In this document: one piece after another, positions 50,829-59,293 of the stretch
How the letters are laid out: each line of letters starts with the position of its first letter
How positions within the stretch are numbered: position 1 is the stretch's first letter
The notes under the pieces: generated by a model
What the model was told of the DNA's origin: nothing
What the model saw: only the letters and a program-made list of their open reading frames with translations
Databases searched by the model: none
Translations under genes and position numbers: made by a program
Assembly (NCBI GenBank): GCA_001596135.1
Contig: CP014773.1
Coordinates: 4,216,001-4,280,000, forward strand
Direction of reading: 5' to 3'
DNA: 64,000 nucleotides
Source: Mucilaginibacter sp. PAMC 26640
GTDB lineage: Bacteria; Bacteroidota; Bacteroidia; Sphingobacteriales; Sphingobacteriaceae

Positions 50829-51518
50829 TTAATGAGCTTCAAATTTGTATCCAACTCCTTTTACAGTGGCTACACAGTCATCTCCAAGTTTTTCGCGGAG
50901 CTTCCTGATGTGTACATCAATTGTTCTGTTGGTTACCACTACTGAATCTTCCCAGATATTTTTAAGAATCACTTCACGTGTATAAACCTTTCCAGGTTTT
51001 GAGGCCAGCAAATAAAGCAACTCAAATTCTTTTTTGGCTAACACAACTTTAACGCCATCTTTATAAACCAGGTATGCCTCACGATCAATCACCAAATTAC
51101 CAATTTCCAATTTGTTGTCGGTAACCTCTTCCGGCGGTGCGTTTCTTCGTAAAATAGCATTAATACGGCTAACCAATGCGCGTGGCTTGATTGGTTTTGC
51201 GATGTAATCATCTGCGCCAACATTAAAGCCGGCAATTTCGCTGTACTCTTCGCTCCGTGCCGTTAAAAACACCATAAATGTATTTTTAAACTCTGGCATG
51301 GTACGCATGATGCGGCAAGCTTCGATACCGTCCATCTTGGGCATCATGATGTCCAGCACGATAAGATCTGGCAGTGTTTTTTTTGCTTCAGCTACTGCTT
51401 CCTGGCCATTACGGGCCGAGAAAACCTGATAACCTTCTTTTTTTAAATTGTATTCAATCAGCTCTAAAATATCGGGTTCGTCGTCAACAATAAGAATCTT
51501 CTGTTTTCCGGTGCTCAT
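50829..51518 (-). CDS. OmpR/PhoB-type response regulator
   Basis: The 229-residue regulator has a receiver domain (about 6-120): acidic pocket Asp12/Asp13, phospho-site Asp56 in IVLDIMMPKMDG, and Lys in KPIKPRALV. A winged-helix DNA-binding domain (about 135-229) includes EFELLYLLASKPGKVYTREVIL and RTIDVHIRKLREKLG. It is PhoB-like in sequence but has no adjacent histidine kinase on either side, so it is an orphan here. Target genes are unknown. It lies after the TlpA gene on the same strand, 104 nt away. Confidence 0.94.
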   Translation of the reverse strand: MSTGKQKILIVDDEPDILELIEYNLKKEGYQVFSARNGQEAVAEAKKTLPDLIVLDIMMPKMDGIEACRIMRTMPEFKNTFMVFLTARSEEYSEIAGFNVGADDYIAKPIKPRALVSRINAILRRNAPPEEVTDNKLEIGNLVIDREAYLVYKDGVKVVLAKKEFELLYLLASKPGKVYTREVILKNIWEDSVVVTNRTIDVHIRKLREKLGDDCVATVKGVGYKFEAH

Positions 51519-51622
51519 GTACGTTGTATTTTGGCATAAATGTATAACCTTAATACAAGCTAATGGTTAATAACATATTAACAAATTGTTAATTACCGTA
51601 AAAACTTAACGTAAGTTATAGA

Positions 51623-52741
51623 CTAATTAAACGTTTTCTTTAAAAAAGTTTCCAAATCTGCGCCTGTGATATTTTTAGCTACTATATTACCGCTGGGGTC
51701 TACCAGGAAGTTTGAAGGAATAGCCTCTATATGATAGAGGCGTTCAGTGGGGCCTTCAAAACGCTGAAGATCAGATACGTGCGTCCATTTCAAGCCATCG
51801 GCTTTAATAGCGCCCGCCCAGTCTTTCTTCTCAGTGTCGAGTGATACGCCCAGGATCTCGAAACCTTTATTATGGAATGCCGCGTACTGCTTTACTACAT
51901 TTGGATTTTCCTGCCTGCAAGGCGCACACCACGATGCCCAAAAGTCAATCATCACATATTTCCCCTTGTAATCAGATAACTTAACATCCTTGTCATCAAT
52001 ACTTTTAGCAGTAAATTCGGGCGCCTTATGACCTACCGATATCGGTTTCACCAACTCCATTTGACGGATAAAAGTCTGCACAGCAGGATTGTCCTTAAAG
52101 TTGTCTTTTATCTCATCGGCGTAAGCAACTAATTGCTGCTCGTATTTGAACTGATCGAGCGAAGTGGCTGCATAGAACCCTGTTAGCGATTTCTTATTAT
52201 CGTTTATAAATTTTAAAATCTCAGTACTGTAATCAGCGATGTTTTTTTGGAAAACCGGCATGTAAATTTTAAGCAGGGAATCTGAGGGATGACCCAGAGC
52301 CTCAGACTTTGCGGTATATTCTTCTGATAGTTTACTGTTTTTGTTGCCGTACAAGGTGCTGATCGTGTTGAATTCCTTGATCTTTTCCGATTCATCAGAC
52401 CCGGAAACTTCATAAGTATGCGCAACATCCGAAGCATCGGTACTGAATTTTACATCATCTCCATTCTTTAGAACAAAGTCGAAGATCGGGCCTTCTTTAC
52501 CAAGCTTAACTTTATATAAATTAGCATATGGTGCATTATGCTTAAATTCAAACGTGTGGCTATCGCCCAGAACTGCTGAATCGATAAACGCGGTGCCTGC
52601 CGTATCTGCAACGATAAGGTAAACTTTTCCAATTTTATCAGGATTATTTACAGTACCCGAAAGTTTAAAAGAAGATTGGTCTTTACAGGATACTAAGGCA
52701 AGAGCAGAAAATGCAGCGAAAGAGGCGAAACGGAATTTCAT
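51623..52741 (-). CDS. TlpA-like thioredoxin lipoprotein with DUF4369
   Basis: The 372-residue protein has a lipobox (LVSC, Cys19), a DUF4369 beta domain (about 22-115: FKLSGTVNNPDKIGKVYLIV), a helical middle, and a C-terminal TlpA thioredoxin domain (about 235-372) with WCAPC (Cys272, Cys275). It should act in periplasmic thiol-disulfide exchange while anchored to a membrane. It is paralogous to 24139-25254, which has a plain signal peptide. It begins 1 nt after gatB, so the two are probably co-transcribed. Confidence 0.92.
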   Translation of the reverse strand: MKFRFASFAAFSALALVSCKDQSSFKLSGTVNNPDKIGKVYLIVADTAGTAFIDSAVLGDSHTFEFKHNAPYANLYKVKLGKEGPIFDFVLKNGDDVKFSTDASDVAHTYEVSGSDESEKIKEFNTISTLYGNKNSKLSEEYTAKSEALGHPSDSLLKIYMPVFQKNIADYSTEILKFINDNKKSLTGFYAATSLDQFKYEQQLVAYADEIKDNFKDNPAVQTFIRQMELVKPISVGHKAPEFTAKSIDDKDVKLSDYKGKYVMIDFWASWCAPCRQENPNVVKQYAAFHNKGFEILGVSLDTEKKDWAGAIKADGLKWTHVSDLQRFEGPTERLYHIEAIPSNFLVDPSGNIVAKNITGADLETFLKKTFN

Positions 52742-52742
52742 T

Positions 52743-54212
52743 TTATTTTGATTCTAATTCTTTTATCAATAATTGATTGGTTTTTTTCGGGTCGATTTTG
52801 CCTTTCGAGATCTTCATGATCTCCCCCATAAACAAGCCTAAAACGCCTTTCTTTCCCTTTTGGTATTCAATTACCTTGTCCGGAAACTTAGCCAGGGCAG
52901 CTTTAATAAACTCATCTAGTTGGGAAGCATCATCGCTGATGCCCAGGTTGAGGTCTTTGGCTAACTGGTCGGCAGTTTTATTATTGCCCTTGATCATCTC
53001 CGGAAACAACTTGTGTGCCGCTACCGAATTATTCACCTTACCCTCGTCTACCAGTTTTATTAAGCTGGCGAGTTGTGCGGGCTTTAGGGCTATTTCGTCA
53101 ATGGTCAGGTTATGATCGTTGAGATAGGATCTAACCGCTCCCATCAGCCAGTTGGCTGCTGATTTATAATGATCAGTATGTTTAATAACCTCTTCAAAAT
53201 AAGCAGCGAAGTGCTTGTCTGCAGTAATAACACCCGCATCATAATCAGACAGACCTAAGGTTGTAGTGTATTTGGCAAACAATTCTTTAGGCAATACCGG
53301 CATTTGCTCACGTATTCCATCAAGATAGGCATCGGTAATTAAGACAGGCAACAGATCCGGCTCGGGAAAATAGCGGTAATCGTTAGCCATTTCCTTTGAT
53401 CGCAACACGGAAGTTTCACCGGTATCGGCATTAAAGTTCAAAGTATTTTGATCTATCCGGCCACCCTCTTCAATAATACCTATCTGGCGCGCAAATTCGT
53501 GCTCTATGGCCCGCTGCACATTACGGATAGAATTTAGATTTTTTACCTCGCAGCGATTGCCGTATGCTGCCGCACCATGTAATCTTACCGAGATATTTGC
53601 ATCGCAGCGCATACTGCCCTCTTCCATATTACCGTCGCAAATGTCCAGGTAACGCAAAAGCCGGCGCACTTCAGTAAGGAACTGCCCGGCTTCTTCAGCA
53701 CTGCGCAAATCCGGCTCTGAAACAATTTCTATTAAAGGTACCCCCGCCCTGTTCAAATCAATCAGAGAATATTGGTCATGTTGATCATGTGAGCTTTTAC
53801 CGGCATCATCTTCCATATGTATATGGTGGATGGCGATATCTTTTGTGGTATGGTCGGATAATTTTACGGTTACGAAACCACCCAAACAAATAGGGTGCTG
53901 ATCCTGGGTAGTTTGATAGCCTTTTGGCAAATCAGCGTAAAAATAATTCTTACGGGCAAAGGTATTCTGCAAATTAATAGCAGAATTACACGCAAGGCCC
54001 ATTTTTACCGCGTACTCCACCATTTTTTTGTTAATGCGCGGTAGCGTACCCGGATGGCCTAAAGAAACAGGACTTACATGTTCATTCGGGCCCGCACCAA
54101 ACGCTGCTGAATCTGATGAAAATGCTTTACTTAAAGTAGATAATTGCGCGTGTATCTCTAATCCTACAACTAACTCATATTTATCACTCACGCAGCCTGT
54201 TAGAACTTCCAT
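52743..54212 (-). CDS. gatB: Asp-tRNA(Asn)/Glu-tRNA(Gln) amidotransferase subunit B
   Basis: GatB works with GatA and GatC to amidate misacylated Glu-tRNA(Gln) or Asp-tRNA(Asn). I start at ATG 54212 (MEVLTGCVSDKYELVVGLEIHAQ, 489 residues); the longer frame begins at a TTG. Signatures are YELVVGLEIHAQL, the FYADLPKGYQTTQ loop, LIEIVSEPDLRS and GSMRCDANISVR, and the C-terminal tail domain (about 340-489, YqeY-like). gatA and gatC are not in the window. A 116-nt gap separates it from trpB upstream. Confidence 0.96.
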   Translation of the reverse strand: MEVLTGCVSDKYELVVGLEIHAQLSTLSKAFSSDSAAFGAGPNEHVSPVSLGHPGTLPRINKKMVEYAVKMGLACNSAINLQNTFARKNYFYADLPKGYQTTQDQHPICLGGFVTVKLSDHTTKDIAIHHIHMEDDAGKSSHDQHDQYSLIDLNRAGVPLIEIVSEPDLRSAEEAGQFLTEVRRLLRYLDICDGNMEEGSMRCDANISVRLHGAAAYGNRCEVKNLNSIRNVQRAIEHEFARQIGIIEEGGRIDQNTLNFNADTGETSVLRSKEMANDYRYFPEPDLLPVLITDAYLDGIREQMPVLPKELFAKYTTTLGLSDYDAGVITADKHFAAYFEEVIKHTDHYKSAANWLMGAVRSYLNDHNLTIDEIALKPAQLASLIKLVDEGKVNNSVAAHKLFPEMIKGNNKTADQLAKDLNLGISDDASQLDEFIKAALAKFPDKVIEYQKGKKGVLGLFMGEIMKISKGKIDPKKTNQLLIKELESK

Positions 54213-54328
54213 ATTATTACTCAGATGATATTCAGCGTTGACCAAACCTGCCAAATATAATGTTATTAGTTATTTATTCACAGGTATTATTTTTTATTAC
54301 GGTTGTTAAATACCTGCATCAATGGCTA

Positions 54329-55513
54329 TTAATAGCCGAAGTACTTGATATAGGTATCCAGATCTTTGTCACCTCTGCCTGAAAGACAAATTACCACGTT
54401 TTCATTTTTATTAAACGTCATCTTCTCGAGATAGGCCAGCGCATGCGCCGTTTCGATAGCAGGAATAATTCCCTCCATCTGCGAGCAAAGCAAACCGGCC
54501 TGCAAGGCCTCGTCGTCTGTAATACTTACATATTTTGCCCGGTTTATTTTATATAGGTGGGCATGTTGTGGCCCAATACCCGGATAATCAAGCCCGGCAG
54601 AGATGGAATACGGCTCTTCTACTTGCCCATCAGCTGTTTGCATTAAAATAGTACGACTACCATGCAAAACACCCTCACGGCCCAGAAAAGTTGTTGCAGC
54701 AGATTGTCCGCTTGTTACCCCTTTACCAGCTGCCTCAACAGCTACCAGTTTCACAGCTTCATCATCTAAAAAATGGTAGAACATACCCATGGCGTTACTG
54801 CCTCCGCCTACACAGGCCATTACGTATTGCGGCAACTCACTGCCGGTTTGCTGTAATAGCTGCTTTTTTGTTTCGTAGGATATAATAGCCTGAAAACGGG
54901 CAACCATATCCGGATAGGGATACGGGCCAACTACAGAACCAATGATATAATGCGTATCCACGGGGTTACCTATCCAATCGCGCAGGGCTTCATTAGTTGC
55001 ATCCTTCAGTGTTTTACTACCGGAAGTGGCGGGCACCACTTTTGCCCCCAGCATTTTCATCCGCGATACATTTGGTGCTTGCCGCGCCATATCCACCTCA
55101 CCCATGTACACGATGCATTCAATACCTTTCAAGGCACAAACCGTTGCGGTAGCTACACCATGCTGTCCGGCACCTGTCTCGGCGATGATGCGCTTTTTGC
55201 CAAGGCGCTCGGCTAATAAGATCTGGCCGATGGCATTATTTATTTTATGCGAGCCGGTGTGATTAAGGTCTTCACGTTTAAAAAATATATTGGCGCCGTA
55301 CTTTTCAGAATATCTTTTAGCGTGGTAAAGCGGTGAGGGCCTGCCTACATAATCACGCATCAACTGGTCAAACTCAGCTCTAAAACTTTCGTCATTCATG
55401 ATCTTTAAATACTCCTGCCTCAGTTCTTCCACGTTAGGATATAGCATTTCGGGTATATATGCTCCGCCAAAATCTCCGTAATATCCCTGCTCGTTAACTC
55501 CGTACTTCATCAT
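54329..55513 (-). CDS. trpB: Tryptophan synthase beta subunit
   Basis: TrpB condenses indole and serine to tryptophan using PLP. The 394-residue product has the PLP lysine Lys90 in HTGSHKINNA, the PLP-phosphate loop GGGSNAMG, and DYPGIGPQHA typical of TrpB1. Normally trpA is next to trpB, but the following gene here is gatB, so the alpha subunit must be encoded elsewhere. It begins 4 nt after trpF. The start may be Met1 or Met2. Confidence 0.97.
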   Translation of the reverse strand: MMKYGVNEQGYYGDFGGAYIPEMLYPNVEELRQEYLKIMNDESFRAEFDQLMRDYVGRPSPLYHAKRYSEKYGANIFFKREDLNHTGSHKINNAIGQILLAERLGKKRIIAETGAGQHGVATATVCALKGIECIVYMGEVDMARQAPNVSRMKMLGAKVVPATSGSKTLKDATNEALRDWIGNPVDTHYIIGSVVGPYPYPDMVARFQAIISYETKKQLLQQTGSELPQYVMACVGGGSNAMGMFYHFLDDEAVKLVAVEAAGKGVTSGQSAATTFLGREGVLHGSRTILMQTADGQVEEPYSISAGLDYPGIGPQHAHLYKINRAKYVSITDDEALQAGLLCSQMEGIIPAIETAHALAYLEKMTFNKNENVVICLSGRGDKDLDTYIKYFGY

Positions 55514-55517
55514 TGCT

Positions 55518-56138
55518 TTAAATATTTTTTATAGTACTAAATGCCGTTTTTAGTTTATCAACATCTTTAAGTCCCGGCGACACTTCAAATTTGCTGTTCA
55601 AATCTACCCCATAAAACATAGGATGATCTATTTTAGCTACTTCCTGCAGATTTTCCGGGCTTAAACCCCCTGATAAAAAGAACGGGATATCGCCGGCATA
55701 CCTGTTCAACATTGTCCAGTCGAACGTTTTGCCAGATCCACCGTGCACTGGGGTCTTGGTATCGAACAGGAAAAAATCAACTTTGTTGCGATAATCAATC
55801 AACCTTCCGAATTCAAATTCCTCATCGACGCCAAAGGCTTTAATTACCAATAATTTGGGTCTAAAAAAGGCACATGCTTCCGGATTTTCAGTTCCGTGCA
55901 GCTGTATCGCGTCAAACCCGTATTTGTTCATTACTTTACTGATATGCTCTATCGAGGCATTTACAAAAACGCCTGTTTTGAGGATATGATCAGGCAAGGT
56001 AGCTAATACATCTTCATCCAGATCGCTAATAAACCTGGGAGAACGATTGTAGCATATAAAACCCATATAATCGGGTGATAGGGCTGCTACCGCTTTAATA
56101 TTAGCCGGGTCTTTTAACCCGCATACCTTAATTTTCAT
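55518..56138 (-). CDS. trpF: Phosphoribosylanthranilate isomerase
   Basis: TrpF isomerises PRA to CdRP in tryptophan synthesis. I use ATG 56138 (MKIKVCGLKDPANI, 206 residues) since the longer frame starts at a TTG inside trpD. The signature KVCGLKDP is at the N-terminus, GFVFxxxSPR is replaced by GFICYNRSPRFI, and QLHGTENPE and the C-terminal GGLSPENLQE are present. It lies 1 nt from trpD and 4 nt from trpB, forming a tight operon. trpC, usually found between D and F, is absent. Confidence 0.96.
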   Translation of the reverse strand: MKIKVCGLKDPANIKAVAALSPDYMGFICYNRSPRFISDLDEDVLATLPDHILKTGVFVNASIEHISKVMNKYGFDAIQLHGTENPEACAFFRPKLLVIKAFGVDEEFEFGRLIDYRNKVDFFLFDTKTPVHGGSGKTFDWTMLNRYAGDIPFFLSGGLSPENLQEVAKIDHPMFYGVDLNSKFEVSPGLKDVDKLKTAFSTIKNI

Positions 56139-56139
56139 A

Positions 56140-57129
56140 TCAGTTGGCAATTAGTGTTTTGAAGCTTCTTAAGGCCTTTTTGCTTACTAAAGATTCTTCG
56201 GCCTCGTAAAAACTATCGGCGAAGCTTTTGCCGGGGCTCATCGTCTTTATAGCCAGGGCCGCATTGCTTAGTACAACACTGTTTTGTGCCGCCGTACCCT
56301 CATCGTTAAGCACCTTCATAAAAATTTCTGCAGATTCGCCAACGGTGTGGCCCCCTGTAATCTCATGTTCATTCAGTTTGGTAAATCCAAGAGCTTCTAT
56401 GCTGTTTATTTTCTCGCCCTCAGCAGAGAATGTCTTAAAATCGCAGGTGAGCGAGATTTCATCATAACCATCTAAAGCGTTTACGATGGTATATTTGACA
56501 TCAGATTTTTGATACAGATAAGCATAAACCCTCGCCAGCTCCAGGTTAAATACACCAACCAGCTGATTGCCGGGTTTTGCCGGGTTAACCAATGGCCCAA
56601 GCATATTAAAAAACGTTTTAACTCCCAATTCCCTACGGATGGGCGCCACCGTTTTCATGGCCGGATGAAAAAGCGGTGCGTGCAAAAAGCAAATATTAGC
56701 TTCATCGATACTTTTACGAAGCTTGCCAGGATCATTGGTGAATGTGTAGCCTAAATACTCTATTACGTTAGAAGAACCACAACCTGATGATACGCCATAG
56801 TTGCCATGCTTGGCTACCTTATATCCTGCGCCTGCAACAACAAAAGATGCCAGGGTAGATATATTGAAAGTATCCTTGCCGTCGCCCCCGGTTCCGCAAA
56901 GATCAATTAGGTTGCCGGATTGCAAGTCGATAGGCAGGCAAAGTTCCAGCATAGCATCTCTAAAACCTTCCAGCTCATTTACGGTGATGCTGCGCATGCA
57001 ATAAGCAGTCATAAATGCCGCCATTTGCGAGTTGTTATATTTACCCAAAGCGATGTTCTTCAGGATTTCATTCGACTGCTCGCGGCTAAATGTTTTATGT
57101 TCAAAAAGATGATTAAGTATCTGTTTCAT
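56140..57129 (-). CDS. trpD: Anthranilate phosphoribosyltransferase
   Basis: TrpD transfers phosphoribosyl from PRPP to anthranilate. I use ATG 57129 (MKQILNHLFEHKTFS, 329 residues); the longer frame begins at a TTG. Signatures are DLCGTGGDGKDTFN (residues 77-90; PRPP loop), KHGNYGVSSGCGSSN, and GPLVNPAKPGNQLVGV. It is the first structural gene of trpDFB and is preceded by a leader with an attenuator (57223-57340). Confidence 0.96.
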   Translation of the reverse strand: MKQILNHLFEHKTFSREQSNEILKNIALGKYNNSQMAAFMTAYCMRSITVNELEGFRDAMLELCLPIDLQSGNLIDLCGTGGDGKDTFNISTLASFVVAGAGYKVAKHGNYGVSSGCGSSNVIEYLGYTFTNDPGKLRKSIDEANICFLHAPLFHPAMKTVAPIRRELGVKTFFNMLGPLVNPAKPGNQLVGVFNLELARVYAYLYQKSDVKYTIVNALDGYDEISLTCDFKTFSAEGEKINSIEALGFTKLNEHEITGGHTVGESAEIFMKVLNDEGTAAQNSVVLSNAALAIKTMSPGKSFADSFYEAEESLVSKKALRSFKTLIAN

Positions 57130-57222
57130 GTGCCTGCTAATTTCCAAAGGAGAAATAAATATTAATTATAAAATTTGCAATTGCAATGCTGCTTCACAAT
57201 CCGTTTTGCGGCTATCGCTAAC

Positions 57223-57253
57223 AAAAAAAGGGTTACCATATGGCAACCCTTTT
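57223..57253 (-). terminator. trp attenuator: Rho-independent terminator upstream of trpD
   Basis: On the minus strand a 12-bp stem (AAAAGGGUUGCC with GGUAACCCUUUU, one G-U pair) has an AUAU loop and is followed by three more U residues. It lies 94 nt before the trpD ATG, in the transcribed leader. The segment GGCAACC (57280-57286) just after the leader peptide stop can pair with GGUUGCC of the left arm (57242-57248), an alternative antiterminator structure. Confidence 0.85.
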
Positions 57254-57286
57254 ATATATCTGTAAAAAACAAAAAATAAGGTTGCC

Positions 57287-57340
57287 TCACGAGTTCTCGT
57301 TAAGCCACCACCAATTATTGTTTAAACTTAAATTCTTCAT
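57287..57340 (-). CDS. trpL: trp leader peptide with three tandem Trp codons
   Basis: I found a 17-codon open frame on the minus strand: MKNLSLNNNWWWLNENS, stop TGA at 57289-57287. The three consecutive TGG codons occupy 57305-57313. One or two Trp residues per 100 is usual, so three in 17 is strong evidence of a regulatory leader. The stop codon sits directly next to the antiterminator segment (57280-57286). The layout fits classic ribosome-mediated attenuation: stalling at Trp codons leaves GGCAACC free, and reaching the stop codon covers it. Confidence 0.85.
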   Translation of the reverse strand: MKNLSLNNNWWWLNENS

Positions 57341-57349
57341 TTGTTGTGG

Positions 57350-57380
57350 CAAAGATGGAAATACTTTTCACTAAAAGCAA
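57350..57380 (-). promoter_or_regulatory. Candidate promoter of the trp leader-trpDFB operon
   Basis: On the minus strand TTG (57380-57378) and CATCTTTG (57357-57350) are 20 nt apart, one base off the TAnnTTTG consensus. A transcript would begin about 57343, almost at the leader ATG (57340). It would be nearly leaderless before the peptide. Confidence 0.45.
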
Positions 57381-57519
57381 GCATAATGATATTTTTACAG
57401 TTACGATTTAGCGATTGTGATTTAGCCAATGGCTGACTGCAGAAAACAATATGTAATAGCTTAGATTTTTAAAATACATAAAATCACCGACTAAGAAACC
57501 TACCCATTCAATTATAGAT

Positions 57520-58464
57520 ATGGCTATACGCGAACAACAGATAAGAGCAGAAAACGATCTCGGTTTTGGCCCTCAGCCGGTGATCAAAAGCCAGCCGTTG
57601 ATCAATAAAGATGGTACAGTAAACGTAAGGAGAAAAGGCTTGTCCCTATTTAATACGGCCGACAACTACCATACCCTTATTAAAATGAGTTGGGGCAGGT
57701 TTTGGGTGATCGTGCTTAGCGGTTACTTGTTTGCCAATCTACTGTTTGCAACAATATATGTTACGATAGGAAGAGATAGCCTTGAAGGAGGCGCCGGAGC
57801 AGAACCATTTGGCCGTTTTCTGGATGCCTTCTTCTTCTCTGCCCAAACCATCTCTACCGTGGGTTACGGTCATATCACCCCAAAAGGTATTGTGGCCAAC
57901 AGTGTGGCCGCGGTAGAATCTATGATGGGCTTGCTTGCTTTTGCATTAGCTACAGGTTTACTTTACGGGCGGTTTTCCAGGCCATCTGCCAAGATTGTAT
58001 ACAGTTATAATCTACTGGTGAGCCCTTACAAAGATGGTAGCAAAGGCTTAATGTTCCGGATAGCTAATTTGCGGCGAAATGTATTGATAGACCTGGATGT
58101 ACAGGTGATTTTCTCCTATAATGAAATCGTAGACGGCAAACCGGTGAGGCGCTTTTTTCCTTTAGAACTGGAGCGGAAAGAAGTGAGCATCCTTACCCTC
58201 AATTGGACGATTGTTCACCCACTGGATCACAACAGTCCGCTCGCTGAGATTACCCCAGATGAACTGGAACGCGGAGAGGCTTCGTTCTCCGTTTTACTCA
58301 AGGCTTTCGATGACACCTTCTCTCAAACGGTACATTCACGCACCGCTTTTCAGTACAACGAAATGGTTTGGGATGCCAAGTTTGTACCAATGTTTGACCG
58401 GGATGAACACGGCCGTATCATACTGGATATGAGCAAAATAAGCGCCTACCAGGCTGTAAATTAA
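57520..58464 (+). CDS. Inward-rectifier (KirBac-type) potassium channel
   Basis: The 314-residue protein has a cytoplasmic N-terminal slide-helix region (about 40-55), an outer helix (about 62-83), a pore helix and selectivity filter STVGYGHI (TVGYG at 113-117), and an inner helix (about 125-148). A large C-terminal immunoglobulin-like cytoplasmic domain (about 160-300) contains FRIANLRRNVLIDLDVQV and FFPLELERKEVSILTLNWTIVHPLD. This is the KirBac architecture. The activator or ligand is unknown. It is divergent from the trp operon. Confidence 0.93.
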   Translation: MAIREQQIRAENDLGFGPQPVIKSQPLINKDGTVNVRRKGLSLFNTADNYHTLIKMSWGRFWVIVLSGYLFANLLFATIYVTIGRDSLEGGAGAEPFGRFLDAFFFSAQTISTVGYGHITPKGIVANSVAAVESMMGLLAFALATGLLYGRFSRPSAKIVYSYNLLVSPYKDGSKGLMFRIANLRRNVLIDLDVQVIFSYNEIVDGKPVRRFFPLELERKEVSILTLNWTIVHPLDHNSPLAEITPDELERGEASFSVLLKAFDDTFSQTVHSRTAFQYNEMVWDAKFVPMFDRDEHGRIILDMSKISAYQAVN

Positions 58465-58477
58465 TAGGATTAACAAC

Positions 58478-59293
58478 TTATTTTAACAGCGGATTTCGTT
58501 CCTTGGAAAAAACCTTGTACACCTGGGTATCTAAAAAGCCCGGCAGAAATTTGCTGATAAAAACGGTTAGCTTCCCCTGCCCTGTCATGATAAGCGTTCG
58601 CTCACGATTCTCTATGCCATTGGCAATAATCTTAGCGACCTGTTCGGAACTCATCATTTTATCTTCCTCCAGGGTACTTTTCCGCTGTTGCGAGCCGTAT
58701 TGATCAAGAGCGGTGTTCCGAATATTTGAAGCAGTAAAACCCGGGCACGCTACCATGATATGTACACCTGTTTTTAGATGCTCCACCCGTAACGCGTCAA
58801 AAAAACCGTTCATCGCATATTTGGAAGCAGAGTATCCAGAGCGCCCCGGCAAACCTTTGTATCCAGCTATAGAAGATACTGCCACTATGCTGCCTTTTGT
58901 TTTAGTAATCTCGGGCAATGCGTATTTGGTGCAATATACCGCTCCCCAAAAATTTACGTCCATCAGGCTTTTCAAAACCTTGACATCTACATCTTTAAAA
59001 AGGGCACGCATGGAAATACCGGCGTTGTTAATCAATATATCAACACGCCCAAAAGTAACCATCGTTTGTTTGACCAGTTGCGCGCAATCTTCTTCTATAG
59101 TTACATCACAAGCAATTGCGAGGGCCTGCGTGTTGTATTTACGTTCAATATCCTGGCTAATCTGGCAAAGACTAACATAATGCCGGGCGGCCAAAACCAG
59201 TTTTGCGCCGCGTTGCGCAAGTTCAATTGCAAGTGCTTTACCAATGCCTGAGGAAGCACCGGTTATGATGATAACCTTATCTTTCAACTTCAT
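58478..59293 (-). CDS. Short-chain dehydrogenase/reductase
   Basis: The 271-residue oxidoreductase (start ATG 59293; the longer frame uses TTG) has the NAD(P)-binding TGASSGIG (11-18), NNAG (about 89-92), and the catalytic Ser-Tyr-Lys triad: Ser140/141 in VAVSSIAG and YSASK (Tyr154, Lys158). The C-terminus has a hydrophobic stretch and KVFSKERNPLLK. The substrate is unknown. It overlaps the upstream GT2 gene by 17 nt, so the two are translationally linked. Convergent Kir gene is only 13 nt away. Confidence 0.93.
   Translation of the reverse strand: MKLKDKVIIITGASSGIGKALAIELAQRGAKLVLAARHYVSLCQISQDIERKYNTQALAIACDVTIEEDCAQLVKQTMVTFGRVDILINNAGISMRALFKDVDVKVLKSLMDVNFWGAVYCTKYALPEITKTKGSIVAVSSIAGYKGLPGRSGYSASKYAMNGFFDALRVEHLKTGVHIMVACPGFTASNIRNTALDQYGSQQRKSTLEEDKMMSSEQVAKIIANGIENRERTLIMTGQGKLTVFISKFLPGFLDTQVYKVFSKERNPLLK

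Larger units (their letters stand above)
57130..57519. other. Leader and divergent promoter region, trpDFB / Kir channel
   Basis: This 390-nt region has the trp leader elements listed separately on the minus strand. On the plus side, between about 57381 and 57519, I see only AT-rich sequence before the channel gene and no clear promoter. Confidence 0.6.
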
